Shown: positions 6,172 to 12,749 of the stretch, in pieces
How positions within the stretch are numbered: the first letter of the stretch is position 1
How the letters are laid out: each line of letters opens with the position of its first letter
Assembly (NCBI GenBank): GCA_030690245.1
Contig: JAUYGW010000015.1
Location: 1-12,749 of the forward strand
Length of the DNA: 12,749 nucleotides
From: Gallionella sp.
GTDB taxonomy: Bacteria > Pseudomonadota > Gammaproteobacteria > Burkholderiales > Gallionellaceae
Reading direction: 5' to 3'
Notes under the pieces: model-generated
The model's database searches: none
Seen by the model: only the letters and a program-made list of their open reading frames with translations
What the model was told of the DNA's origin: nothing
Translations under genes and position numbers: made by a program

Positions 6172-6299
6172 AGCCACGGATAAACACTGATAAACACGGA
6201 TTACCAATGCATCATCTTCCTTGTTCTGGATATTATCTGGGTGAGTAGCGGAACTTTTCATAATGCTTTATCCGTGATAATCCGTGTGCATCCGTGGCT
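6172..6299. repeat. Intergenic inverted-repeat element with CACGGATAAA units
   Basis: Both ends begin AGCCACGGAT, as reverse complements: the 32-base left arm (6172-6203) and right arm (6268-6299) match at about 26 positions. Each arm is built of three units of about ten bases related to CACGGATAAA. Its antisense reading yields the spurious peptide pattern '[10 protein letters not shown]', familiar from wrongly called ORFs in many bacterial genomes, which suggests a widespread dispersed repeat. No target duplication is visible. It fills nearly the whole queE-queC gap. Confidence 0.75.
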
Positions 6300-6319
6300 G
6301 ATCGCTGTTTTCAGTATCA

Positions 6320-6979
6320 TTAATGTCCGGGGACGTTGTTCCACAGCAGTTTGTGCAATTGCAGCAGCATTCTGACCGGCAGGCGGTCGCGCAATATCCA
6401 TTCGGCCAGCTGTGCGGCATTCAGCGTGCCGTGCGCGGGCGAAAACAAAACTGCGCATTTCTCGGCCAGCCGATGTTGCAGCAGGATTTGTTTTGCCCAT
6501 TGGTAATCATTTTCGTCGCACAGCACAAACTTGATTTCGTCATGCGGGGTCAACAAGGGCAGATTTTCCCAACGGTTTTTTTCGGCTTCGCCGGAGGCGG
6601 GAGTCTTGATGTCTACCACGCGCATCACGCGCGCATCCACCTCGCCGATATCCAAAGCGCCGCCGGTTTCCAGCGACACCTCGTAGCCCGCATCGCATAA
6701 CGCGCGCAACAACGGCAGGCAGTCTTTTTGCGCCAGCGGTTCGCCTCCGGTGACAGTCACATAACGCGGCGAGTGTTCGGCAACCTGCCGGAGAATTTCT
6801 GCCACACCCATGTTCTGCCCGCCCGTGAAGGCGTAGGTCGTGTCGCAGTAGGTGCAGCGCAGCGGGCATCCGGTTAAGCGGATGAATACCGTGGGCAGGC
6901 CGATGCGGCTGGTCTCACCTTGCAGGGAAAAAAATATTTCGCTGATGCGCAGCTGCGCGTCTGAGTTCGCGTGCGGCAT
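6320..6979 (-). CDS. queE: 7-carboxy-7-deazaguanine synthase QueE
   Basis: Radical SAM enzyme of 219 residues that rearranges 6-carboxytetrahydropterin into 7-carboxy-7-deazaguanine, the step before QueC. The N-terminal substrate region EIFFSLQGETSRIGLPTVFIRLTGC is typical. The [4Fe-4S] cluster cysteines are C38, C42 and C45 in CPLRCTYC, and the SAM-contacting TGGEP is at 77-81. The cysteine spacing CX3CX2C is the standard radical SAM one. ATG at 6979 stands six bases after the cpoB stop with no clear ribosome site, so it is probably translated by coupling to cpoB. QueD and FolE, needed for the same pathway, are not in the window. Confidence 0.97.
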   Translation of the reverse strand: MPHANSDAQLRISEIFFSLQGETSRIGLPTVFIRLTGCPLRCTYCDTTYAFTGGQNMGVAEILRQVAEHSPRYVTVTGGEPLAQKDCLPLLRALCDAGYEVSLETGGALDIGEVDARVMRVVDIKTPASGEAEKNRWENLPLLTPHDEIKFVLCDENDYQWAKQILLQHRLAEKCAVLFSPAHGTLNAAQLAEWILRDRLPVRMLLQLHKLLWNNVPGH

Positions 6980-6985
6980 AAGGGA

Positions 6986-7738
6986 CTACTTGGGAGTGGC
7001 GATAAGTTTCTTGGCTTTCCCGGCAGCTTCGCTGTCAGGATGCTTGGCGATAAGCTGCTTGAGGGTTTTTTGCGCGGCCGCACCCTGCTTCAACTCCTGC
7101 TGGCATCCGGCGATGTTGAACAGCACCTCGGCCGCCTTGGGCATACCGGGGAAAGCCTTGAGCAGCCCTTGATAGGTACCGAGCGCGTTCTTGTAATCCT
7201 TCAGCATGAACTGCGCGTTGCCCAGCCAATAATTGGCATTGGGCGCATGCACCGACTCGGGATAATTCTTGAGAAATTCCTGGAATGCAGTAACTGCATT
7301 TTCATGGCTCCCGCCCTTGAACAAGCCGTAGGCGGCCTCAAAGGCGCGGTTCTCCGCCGTGGGGTCATTGGGGTCGACTGGCGCTGCGGAAGGGTCGCTG
7401 CCGGTTTGCGCCGCATTATCGATGGGTTCGAAACGGCGCAGGCGCGTATCCAGATCGACATAAAAATCTTTTTCGCGTTTTTCGGCATCCTGCAAGCCGT
7501 GCGCCAGCTCTTCATTCTGCCCGCGCAGTTTGCGGATTTCGCCGCCCTGCATTTCGATCTGCCCCAGCAAATCCAGCAGCGACTTGGTTTGCTGCTCGGC
7601 GGCAGTTTCCAGCTTGAGCATGCGCGCCTCAAGCTGCTGGATTTGTTTGCGCGCATCGTCATCCGAAAACAGCCCCGCATGTGCGGGGGCGGCACAACAC
7701 AAAGCCAGCAACAAGAAGGCTCGCTGCTTCAGCATCAT
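6986..7738 (-). CDS. cpoB: Tol-Pal system coordinator CpoB (YbgF)
   Basis: Periplasmic protein of 250 residues that in E. coli links the Tol machine to peptidoglycan synthesis at the septum and binds TolA. A signal peptide ends near AHA (21). A coiled-coil trimerisation region spans about 30-105 (QIQQLEARMLKLETAA onward), then a Pro/Asp-rich linker to about 130, then tetratricopeptide repeats from AFEAAYGLF (132) to the end, including NANYWLGNAQFMLKDYKNA. Architecture and length are standard. Two ATGs in tandem (7738, 7735) are possible starts. No Shine-Dalgarno is recognisable: the inverted-repeat element ends only seven bases before the start. Separated from pal by that element and followed directly by queE. 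Confidence 0.95.
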   Translation of the reverse strand: MMLKQRAFLLLALCCAAPAHAGLFSDDDARKQIQQLEARMLKLETAAEQQTKSLLDLLGQIEMQGGEIRKLRGQNEELAHGLQDAEKREKDFYVDLDTRLRRFEPIDNAAQTGSDPSAAPVDPNDPTAENRAFEAAYGLFKGGSHENAVTAFQEFLKNYPESVHAPNANYWLGNAQFMLKDYKNALGTYQGLLKAFPGMPKAAEVLFNIAGCQQELKQGAAAQKTLKQLIAKHPDSEAAGKAKKLIATPK

Positions 7739-7744
7739 TTAACG

Positions 7745-7887
7745 TGAAACTCGCGTAGCGATTCGTTCGCCTCCTCGCCCGCTTGCGGGATAACCAGCGA
7801 CTTGACTGGAGTCGTTTTCCAGTCTAGTCGAATGGCTAGTAGTTCCACCAGAGGATTGAGGTGAGGGAACGGGTACGGCAAGTTTCA
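7745..7887. repeat. Structured intergenic element between pal and cpoB
   Basis: The 179-base pal-cpoB gap holds a 143-base element bounded by inverted ends TGAAACTCGC (7745-7754) and GCAAGTTTCA (7878-7887), matching 9 of 10. Inside is a strong hairpin, arms 7798-7810 (CGACTTGACTGGA) and 7818-7830 (TCCAGTCTAGTCG), 12 of 13 paired with a 7-base loop, and a small CCCGC-TT-GCGGG hairpin at 7779-7790. No ORF or T-run terminator is seen. It looks like a small MITE- or REP-like insertion and could stabilise the upstream tolQRAB-pal mRNA; that function is inferred. Confidence 0.6.
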
Positions 7888-7917
7888 TTATCAGGAGCGA
7901 CACTGCTGCCATGCCCG

Positions 7918-8424
7918 TTACCTTGCGTAATTCAGGTCGGTGCGGCGGTTCTGCTTCCAGCATGCCTCGTTGTGGTCGGTACAGCGCGGCTTTTCTTCAC
8001 CGTAGCTGACGCTTTCCAGCTGTTCCGCTCCCGCACCGCCCAGTGACAGCATCTTGTTCACACCGTCGGCGCGGCGCTGGCCGAGGCCGAGGTTGTATTC
8101 GTTGCTGCCGCGTTCGTCGCAATTACCTTCGAGACGCACCTTGCGGTTGGCGTGTTCGCTCAAATACTTGGCATGCGCTTGCACCATCGGCTTGTCTTCA
8201 TCCTGCACCACCGACACATCGAACGGGTAGTAGGCGCTGCGGTTGGCCAGAATGCTGGCCGGGTCGTTCAGCGGATCAACGGCTGCAGCTTGCGCAGGGG
8301 CAGGAGCCGCCATAGGCGCTTCGGCTTTTGGTGCAGGTGCGGGAGCGGCTTCCTCTTTCTTTGGTTCGCTGGCGCAGCCGGCAAGCAAATTGACCAATAC
8401 AATGCTGATTATTAATTTTTTCAT
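7918..8424 (-). CDS. pal: Peptidoglycan-associated lipoprotein Pal
   Basis: Outer-membrane lipoprotein of 168 residues that anchors the outer membrane to peptidoglycan and is pulled by TolA/TolB during division. The lipobox is LLAGC with lipidated C17; residue 18 is alanine, compatible with outer-membrane sorting. An Ala/Pro/Glu-rich tether (22-50) leads to an OmpA-like domain (about 62-168) with the diaminopimelate-binding signature GNCDERGSNEYNLGLGQRRA (100-119). The final NRRTDLNYAR replaces the more usual NRRVDIVY ending. ATG 8424 has AAGGGGA upstream; it starts 24 bases after tolB. Confidence 0.97.
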   Translation of the reverse strand: MKKLIISIVLVNLLAGCASEPKKEEAAPAPAPKAEAPMAAPAPAQAAAVDPLNDPASILANRSAYYPFDVSVVQDEDKPMVQAHAKYLSEHANRKVRLEGNCDERGSNEYNLGLGQRRADGVNKMLSLGGAGAEQLESVSYGEEKPRCTDHNEACWKQNRRTDLNYAR

Positions 8425-8448
8425 GGCATTCCCCTTTATTAGATTGGA

Positions 8449-9720
8449 TTAAGGATAAGGTCCCCACACCGGCTCGCGTGCATCGCCGCTTTGCGTGAAC
8501 ATATGCTGCTTGACACGACCGTCGCTGGAAACAGTCGCCAATATACCACGGCCACGCGCCTCGCTGGCAAACAGAATGAGCTTGCCGTTGGGCGCGTAGC
8601 TGGGTTTCTTCTCCCATCCGCCTTCGGTGAGCAGAGACATCTGCCCGGTCTGGAAGTCCTGAACGGCAACATAAAATCTGCCGTTATCGAGATGCGCAAA
8701 CACGAAGCTTTTGCCGTCCGGGCTATGCCGTGGCGAAAAATTGGAGCCCTCGTCAAATGTCATGCGTTCCGCCGACCCGCCCTCCACCGGCATGCGATAA
8801 ACCTGCGCGCTGCCGCCGCGATCCGAGGTAAACAGCAGATATTGCCCGTCCGGCGAAAAATTCGGCTCGGTGTCGATCGCGCCGCTGAAGGTGATGCGCC
8901 GGAGGCCGCTGCCGTCCGGGCGTACCAGATAAATCTGCGAGCTGCCGTCGCGCGTCAACACCACGGCCAGCTGCTTGCCGTCCGGCGACCAGGCCGGCGC
9001 GCTATTGCTGCCGCGAAAATCGGCCAGCACCATGCGCTGACTGGTGTACAGCGATTGCACGTAGGCCACGGCATGCCCGGTCTCGAAACTCACATAGGCG
9101 AGATGGCTGCCGTCCGGCGACCAGGCGGGCGACATGATCGGTTCGCTGTGCGCCAGCACGACCTGCTCGTTATGGCCGTCGCTGTCCGCGACGATCAGGC
9201 GAAAACTTTTCCCCTGGCGGTTCACATAAACGATGCGCGTGCTGAATACGCCCCTGTCGCCGGTCAATTTTTCATAAATCAAATCCGCGATGCGATGCCC
9301 GATGGCGCGTATCTGATCTTCGCTTGCCGAGACCGCCTGACCGGTCAACTCCGTTTGTTTGACCACGTCCAGCAGCCGGAAGCGCGCCTCGATGCGGCCA
9401 TTGGGCTGCGTCGCGACCGTGCCGATCGCCAGCGCCTCCGCGCCGCGCACCTGCCAATCCGGATAGCTGACTTCGTCGGGTTCATGCGGCGATTTCCCGG
9501 TCGGATCGACCAGGCGGAACAATCCGCTGCGCTGCAAATCGCCCGTCACCACTTCGTTGATGGCTTGCGCGATCTTTTCATCTCCGCCGAACGGTACGAT
9601 GGCGACCGGAATCTGATTTTCACCCGCGCCGATGATTTCGATGCTCAGCACCGCGCCGGCCATTGAGGCCTGCACCAACAACAGCAATCCGACCACACCC
9701 TGCAATACGCGCAACACCAT
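8449..9720 (-). CDS. tolB: Tol-Pal system protein TolB
   Basis: Periplasmic beta-propeller protein of 423 residues that shuttles between TolA and Pal. A signal peptide is followed by a site near AGA (23), a TolB N-terminal domain (about 24-160), and a six-bladed propeller with PD40-type repeats, seen as SPDG at 201, 245, 289 and 333 and APNG at 376. ATG at 9720 is preferred: GAGAGG stands about five bases before it. An in-frame TTG at 9738 would overlap the tolA stop and lacks a ribosome site. The gap to tolA is ten bases. Complete and ordinary for the family. Confidence 0.97.
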   Translation of the reverse strand: MVLRVLQGVVGLLLLVQASMAGAVLSIEIIGAGENQIPVAIVPFGGDEKIAQAINEVVTGDLQRSGLFRLVDPTGKSPHEPDEVSYPDWQVRGAEALAIGTVATQPNGRIEARFRLLDVVKQTELTGQAVSASEDQIRAIGHRIADLIYEKLTGDRGVFSTRIVYVNRQGKSFRLIVADSDGHNEQVVLAHSEPIMSPAWSPDGSHLAYVSFETGHAVAYVQSLYTSQRMVLADFRGSNSAPAWSPDGKQLAVVLTRDGSSQIYLVRPDGSGLRRITFSGAIDTEPNFSPDGQYLLFTSDRGGSAQVYRMPVEGGSAERMTFDEGSNFSPRHSPDGKSFVFAHLDNGRFYVAVQDFQTGQMSLLTEGGWEKKPSYAPNGKLILFASEARGRGILATVSSDGRVKQHMFTQSGDAREPVWGPYP

Positions 9721-9730
9721 ATATACCTCT

Positions 9731-10513
9731 CTACTCAACCGGCCTGAACACCAGCTTCAATTCACGAAATTTGTTGAACATCGCCGCATCGGCGGGCAAC
9801 GGCAACGGCTGCGATTTCAAAATTGCGCGCTCCACCGCATTATCATAAGCCGCATTGCCGCTGGACTTGGTCAATCTTGCGCTCAACACCGAACCGCCCG
9901 GCAGCAGCGTCACCGAAAATTCGGCGCGCGCATCGTCCGCCACACTCGGCGGCATCACGATATTGCGACGTATCTTGCTGACGATCTTGCCGGTGTATTC
10001 ATCCACCACGCGGCCCATCGCCGCCGCTTGTTCGGCCCGTTCGCGCGCGGCCTGCTCGGTGCGCTCGCGCGCCGCCAACTCCGCAATCTTTTCAGCCCTG
10101 GCCTTTTCAGCCCTGGCCTTTTCAGCCATGGCCTTTTCAGCCATGGCCTTTTCAGCCCTGGCCTTTTCGACCCTGGCCTTTTCAATCCTCGCCTTCTCGG
10201 CCTTTGCCTTTTCATCCGGCACGACGATTTCCGGCTCAACCGCTTTTTCCGGCTGTGGCGGCGCGACTTCCGGCTCGGCCGCTTTTTCCGACAGGGGCGG
10301 CGGCTCCAGCGCCAGTTCCTCGACCCTGGGCCGGGCGGGCGGCGCCTCGACCGCGTCGGGCAGGCTCTGCCACAACTCCACGCTCATCGTCCCGGAAGGC
10401 TGCGTCTGCCACGCAAAGCCGAAATACAGCAGCGCAAAAAATGCGCCATGCACCGCCACGGCCAGAATGCCCGCAGGCAGTTTGTAAGGTTCGCGGTAAA
10501 CGATTGCGCTCAT
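9731..10513 (-). CDS. tolA: Tol-Pal system protein TolA
   Basis: Inner-membrane anchored protein of 260 residues that spans the periplasm and transmits force from TolQR to TolB/Pal. One transmembrane helix (about 14-34) with a short cytoplasmic start; a Pro/Glu-rich stretch (55-100); a charged helical domain II (about 101-166) made largely of eight pentapeptide repeats of ARAEK type (103-142); and a C-terminal domain III (about 168-260) with VVDEYTGKIVSKIRRNI and LPGGSVLSARLTKSSGNAAYDNAVERAI, the TonB-like globular part. It is shorter than E. coli TolA (421 residues), mainly in domain II. ATG overlaps the tolR stop in ATGA, so the two are translationally coupled. Confidence 0.96.
   Translation of the reverse strand: MSAIVYREPYKLPAGILAVAVHGAFFALLYFGFAWQTQPSGTMSVELWQSLPDAVEAPPARPRVEELALEPPPLSEKAAEPEVAPPQPEKAVEPEIVVPDEKAKAEKARIEKARVEKARAEKAMAEKAMAEKARAEKARAEKIAELAARERTEQAARERAEQAAAMGRVVDEYTGKIVSKIRRNIVMPPSVADDARAEFSVTLLPGGSVLSARLTKSSGNAAYDNAVERAILKSQPLPLPADAAMFNKFRELKLVFRPVE
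10088..10207 (-). repeat. 15-bp tandem repeat array inside tolA
   Basis: Eight head-to-tail units of 15 bases, plus-strand consensus CTTTTCAGCCCTGGC, encode the ARAEK/AMAEK/ARVEK pentapeptides of TolA domain II. The five units from 10088 to 10162 differ only at one base (CCTGG versus CATGG), while those toward 10207 diverge, which suggests recent duplication at one end. Copy-number change keeps the frame and would alter TolA length by five residues per unit. Confidence 0.9.
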
Positions 10514-10935
10514 TTGCCCTTTGCTTGAGTGAGCAACCCGACCTTCTTGATCTGCTGCTGTTGCAGCACATCCATCACGTTGATGACTTCTTCATAGCGC
10601 ACGTTCTTGTCGGCGGAAATCACCACCGCCTGTTCCGCCTGTATGCCCTGCCTGGTTTTCAGGATCGCAATCAATTCGTTGCGCGACACGCTGCTTTCCT
10701 TGCCGCCCCTGGAATGATCGCGCAGCGCCAGCGTGGCATCTTTCTTGATAATGACTTCCAGCGGCGCGACCGGCGGTGCCAGCGACTTGCCGATCTGCGG
10801 CAGATCGATCTGCCCGGGATTCATCAGCGGCGCGGTCACCATGAAGATCACCAGCAGCACCAGCATCACGTCGATGTAGGGCACGACGTTGATCTCGTTC
10901 ATCAGGCGGCGCGCGGAACGGCGGTTAGAGTTCAT
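10510..10935 (-). CDS. tolR: Tol-Pal system protein TolR (ExbD family)
   Basis: Inner-membrane protein of 141 residues, partner of TolQ in the proton-driven motor. A short cytoplasmic start is followed by one transmembrane helix (about 18-40) with the essential aspartate D22 in NVVPYIDVMLVLLVIFMVT; the rest is a periplasmic ExbD/TolR domain ending in the region VINVMDVLQQQQIKKVGLLTQ. ATG 10935 has AGGA eight bases upstream. Unusually, 192 bases separate it from tolQ, filled by an inverted-repeat element, whereas tolQ and tolR normally nearly touch. Confidence 0.96.
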   Translation of the reverse strand: MNSNRRSARRLMNEINVVPYIDVMLVLLVIFMVTAPLMNPGQIDLPQIGKSLAPPVAPLEVIIKKDATLALRDHSRGGKESSVSRNELIAILKTRQGIQAEQAVVISADKNVRYEEVINVMDVLQQQQIKKVGLLTQAKGK

Positions 10936-10953
10936 CCTAATTTCCTGATTTGA

Positions 10954-11115
10954 ACCACGAAGAACACGAAACGCACCGAGAAAAGCAACGTGTTGCCAAA
11001 AAAATGGGGTTGCCTTGCCGATGAACGTTCACCATCATGCGACTCCACGAAAACGAGCCGAAGGCGAGTATCGAGGTAAGGTAAAAATCTTCGTGATCTT
11101 TGTGCCCTTCGTGGT
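10954..11115. repeat. Intergenic inverted-repeat element with CACGAAGAA units between tolQ and tolR
   Basis: ACCACGAAG (10954-10962) and CTTCGTGGT (11107-11115) are exact reverse complements. Behind each end stand further units of nine bases related to CACGAAGAA, three per arm, so the arms of about 30 bases match imperfectly. Its minus-strand reading gives the spurious 'HHEGHKDHED' peptide seen in many misannotated genomes. The design parallels the element between queE and queC. No target duplication and no coding gene seen. Confidence 0.75.
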
Positions 11116-11127
11116 GAACTGCGTTTT

Positions 11128-11805
11128 TCATGGCTGGCGCTGCAACACGTTGGAGAACTCTTCGGTGAAACTTTCGAAGCGTGTGGCCAGGCGGTTGATG
11201 TCATGCGCGTAGCGGTTGTAGGCAACCACCGCCGGAATCGCCGCGAACAGGCCCATTGCGGTCGCTACCAGCGCCTCGGCGATGCCCGGCGCGACATGCG
11301 CCAGCGTCGCCTGCCCGACATTCGCCAGCCCGCGGAACGCATTCATGATGCCCCACACCGTGCCGAACAGCCCGACATACGGGCTGACCGAACCGACCGA
11401 AGCGAGGAACGCCAGATGTGATTCCAGCCGGTCCATCTCGCGCTGGTAAGTCGCGCGCATCGCGCGGCGCGTGCCGTCCATCACCGCTGCAGCATCCACG
11501 CCGTGCTGTTTTTTCAGTTTCACAAACTCGACAAAACCGGCGGCAAAAATGCGCTCCAATGCGCCCTGATCGCGTCGTGCACCGCCGCTTGCGTGTTTGT
11601 AAAGCTCATTCAGGTTCTGGTTGTGCCAGAACGCCTCTTCGAATTCCCCGGTCAGCCTGACCTCGCGGCGGATGGCAAACAGCTTGAGGAAAATGTACCA
11701 CCACGACAGCAGCGACACCAGCAGCAGCAGCCCCATCACCAGTTGCACCAGCACGCTGGCACTGCTGATGAGATGTATGAACGACAAATCCTGCGTCACT
11801 TCCAT
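11128..11805 (-). CDS. tolQ: Tol-Pal system protein TolQ (MotA/ExbB family)
   Basis: Inner-membrane proton-channel subunit of 225 residues. Three transmembrane helices: about 18-41, 132-158 and 172-196. The conserved motor motifs are present, SVSPYVGLFGTVWGIMNAF (139-157, with T149) and EALVATAMGLFAAIPAVVAYN (177-197, with T182), as is the cytoplasmic loop region between helices 1 and 2. With TolR it energises TolA. ATG 11805 has AAGGA at a good distance. A REPIN-like hairpin lies between it and ybgC, and another repeat lies between it and tolR. Confidence 0.97.
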   Translation of the reverse strand: MEVTQDLSFIHLISSASVLVQLVMGLLLLVSLLSWWYIFLKLFAIRREVRLTGEFEEAFWHNQNLNELYKHASGGARRDQGALERIFAAGFVEFVKLKKQHGVDAAAVMDGTRRAMRATYQREMDRLESHLAFLASVGSVSPYVGLFGTVWGIMNAFRGLANVGQATLAHVAPGIAEALVATAMGLFAAIPAVVAYNRYAHDINRLATRFESFTEEFSNVLQRQP

Positions 11806-11847
11806 TACTGTCCTTTCCCGATTAAACCCAAATTATCCACATAAGGT

Positions 11848-11905
11848 GTAGGAGCGCGCCCTGCGCGCGAACATGCCTGTAATCGCGCGCAGGGCGCGCT
11901 CCTAC
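11848..11905. repeat. REPIN-like perfect inverted pair of REP sequences
   Basis: Two 23-base arms, 11848-11870 and 11883-11905, are perfect reverse complements around a 12-base loop. Each arm starts (outer end) with GTAGGAGCGCGC and contains its own small palindrome GCGCGC-CCT-GCGCGC. A GTAG head plus a GC-rich hairpin is the hallmark of REP sequences mobilised by RAYT (TnpA-REP) transposases, best known in Pseudomonas. The element ends three bases after the ybgC stop. It may act as a transcript-stabilising or attenuating hairpin between ybgC and tolQ; that is inferred. Confidence 0.85.
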
Positions 11906-11908
11906 TTC

Positions 11909-12313
11909 CTATTTCAACCGCTTGCGCAGCACCTCCGGCACGCTGACCGGCTTGAAACCTTGCAGCGAAACGCACACTAGGTGCACCTCCGCTTCGGTCA
12001 GCAGCTCGTCCCCGCGCAGCACGCTCTGCAGCAAATTAAGGCGGCTGCGCCCGATCTCCTTGATCTGCGCCGTGACGTCCAGCAAATCGTCGAGCAGCGC
12101 GGGCTTGAGATAATCCAGCTTGAGCGAACGCACCACGAACACCACGCCGAATTCCTTCATCAATCCGGCATTGCTGTAGCCGTGCGTGCGCAGCCACTCG
12201 GTGCGCGCCCGCTCCATAAAATTCACATAGCTCGCGTGATACACCACCCCGCCTGCATCGGTGTCCTGAAAATAGACCCTGACAGGCAGCGCAAAAACCT
12301 TGCCCCTACTCAT
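11909..12313 (-). CDS. ybgC: Tol-Pal associated acyl-CoA thioesterase YbgC
   Basis: Hot-dog fold thioesterase of 134 residues, cytoplasmic, usually first gene of the tol-pal operon and hydrolysing acyl-CoA or acyl-carrier substrates. The active-site segment [21 protein letters not shown] (15-35) is complete, with the catalytic aspartate candidate D17 and H26. Length is normal. ATG at 12313 lies inside the end of ruvB: the genes overlap by eight bases, ending ruvB with TAG at 12306-12308. Its stop is followed three bases later by the REPIN. Confidence 0.96.
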   Translation of the reverse strand: MSRGKVFALPVRVYFQDTDAGGVVYHASYVNFMERARTEWLRTHGYSNAGLMKEFGVVFVVRSLKLDYLKPALLDDLLDVTAQIKEIGRSRLNLLQSVLRGDELLTEAEVHLVCVSLQGFKPVSVPEVLRKRLK

Positions 12314-12749
12314 CTAACATGCCCTCATCCAGCAAATCCCCGCTGACCGGATTGTTCGCTACTACCAGCCCGAAATGGCGGTAGGCATTCGCGGTGGCCA
12401 TGCGCCCGCGCGGCGTGCGTTGCAGATAGCCCTGCTGGATCAGGTACGGCTCCAGCACGTCCTCGATGGTGTCGCGTTCCTCGCCGATTGCAGCGGCGAG
12501 GTTGTCCACGCCGACCGGCCCGCCGAGAAATTTCTCGATCACGGTCAGCAGCAGTTTGCGGTCCATCACATCCAGGCCCTGCGAGTCCACATCCAGCATG
12601 GTCAATGCGGCATCCGCCACTTCGCGCGTGGCATTGCCATCGGCGCGAACATCGGCGTAGTCGCGCACGCGGCGCAGCAGACGGTTGGCGATGCGCGGCG
12701 TGCCGCGCGAACGTTTGGCGATTTCCAGTGCGCCATCGGGTGAGATCGG
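12306..12749 (-). CDS. ruvB: Holliday junction helicase RuvB, C-terminal part
   Basis: ATPase motor of RuvAB branch migration. The gene runs off the right edge; its last 147 residues are here. The first visible residues include [21 protein letters not shown], the small-domain/sensor-2 region of RuvB, with the conserved arginine in GTPRIANR. Then come [35 protein letters not shown] and RTPRGRMAT, the winged-helix DNA-binding domain. The C-terminus continues to [16 protein letters not shown], a slightly extended tail. Walker motifs lie outside the window. Confidence 0.97.
   Translation of the reverse strand, partial: PISPDGALEIAKRSRGTPRIANRLLRRVRDYADVRADGNATREVADAALTMLDVDSQGLDVMDRKLLLTVIEKFLGGPVGVDNLAAAIGEERDTIEDVLEPYLIQQGYLQRTPRGRMATANAYRHFGLVVANNPVSGDLLDEGMLDE

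Noticed and set aside
8491..9666. Plus-strand ORF of 391 residues opposite tolB
   Set aside because: Antisense shadow; tolB is unmistakable on the other strand.
10088..10207. Tandem array as CRISPR
   Set aside because: Units are contiguous 15-mers without spacers and encode the TolA helical domain.
10932..11225. Minus-strand ORFs of 97 and 64 residues between tolQ and tolR
   Set aside because: They translate the CACGAA repeat element (HEGHKDHED pattern) and overlap tolQ; codon use is not gene-like.

Overview
The window looks like chromosomal DNA of a GC-rich betaproteobacterium, most likely a Nitrosomonadales/Gallionellaceae-type organism. The reasons are the ruvB-ybgC-tolQRAB-pal-cpoB-queE-queC order, the cytochrome content and the protein flavour; this placement is inference without a database search. 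Apart from an ABC exporter pair at the left edge, every gene and tRNA lies on the minus strand, so the text reads naturally from right to left.

Right part (about 12749 to 5477, minus): the end of ruvB overlaps the thioesterase gene ybgC. The whole Tol-Pal envelope system follows (tolQ, tolR, tolA, tolB, pal, cpoB), then queE and queC for the 7-deazaguanine precursor of queuosine. The cluster is interrupted by four different intergenic inverted-repeat elements: a perfect REPIN-like pair before tolQ, a CACGAA-unit element between tolQ and tolR, a structured element between pal and cpoB, and a CACGGATAAA-unit element between queE and queC.

Middle (5446 to 5215, minus): a consensus sigma-70 promoter drives a tRNA-Lys(TTT) and tRNA-Thr(TGT) pair. 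The tRNA-Lys is enclosed by a perfect 9-bp leader/trailer inverted repeat that starts at the predicted transcript start.

Left-middle (5161 to 1382, minus): a compact five-gene redox and signalling operon. It encodes an SHP-type oxygen/NO-binding monohaem cytochrome c, a dihaem cytochrome c (DHC), a membrane cytochrome b561, an OmpR/QseB/PmrA-type response regulator and a QseC-type histidine kinase. Upstream of the first gene is CTTAAG-N5-CTTAAC, a near-perfect match to the PmrA/QseB-type operator, with a -10-like TATCCT ten bases further on. This suggests that the operon's own regulator controls the cytochromes. Electrons could run from quinol through cytochrome b to DHC and SHP, with the two-component system setting expression. 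The actual signal is unknown.

Left edge (1 to 1334, plus): the C-terminal part of an FtsX/DevC-like ABC permease and its ATPase, separated by an imperfect inverted repeat of about 86 bp, convergent with the kinase gene.
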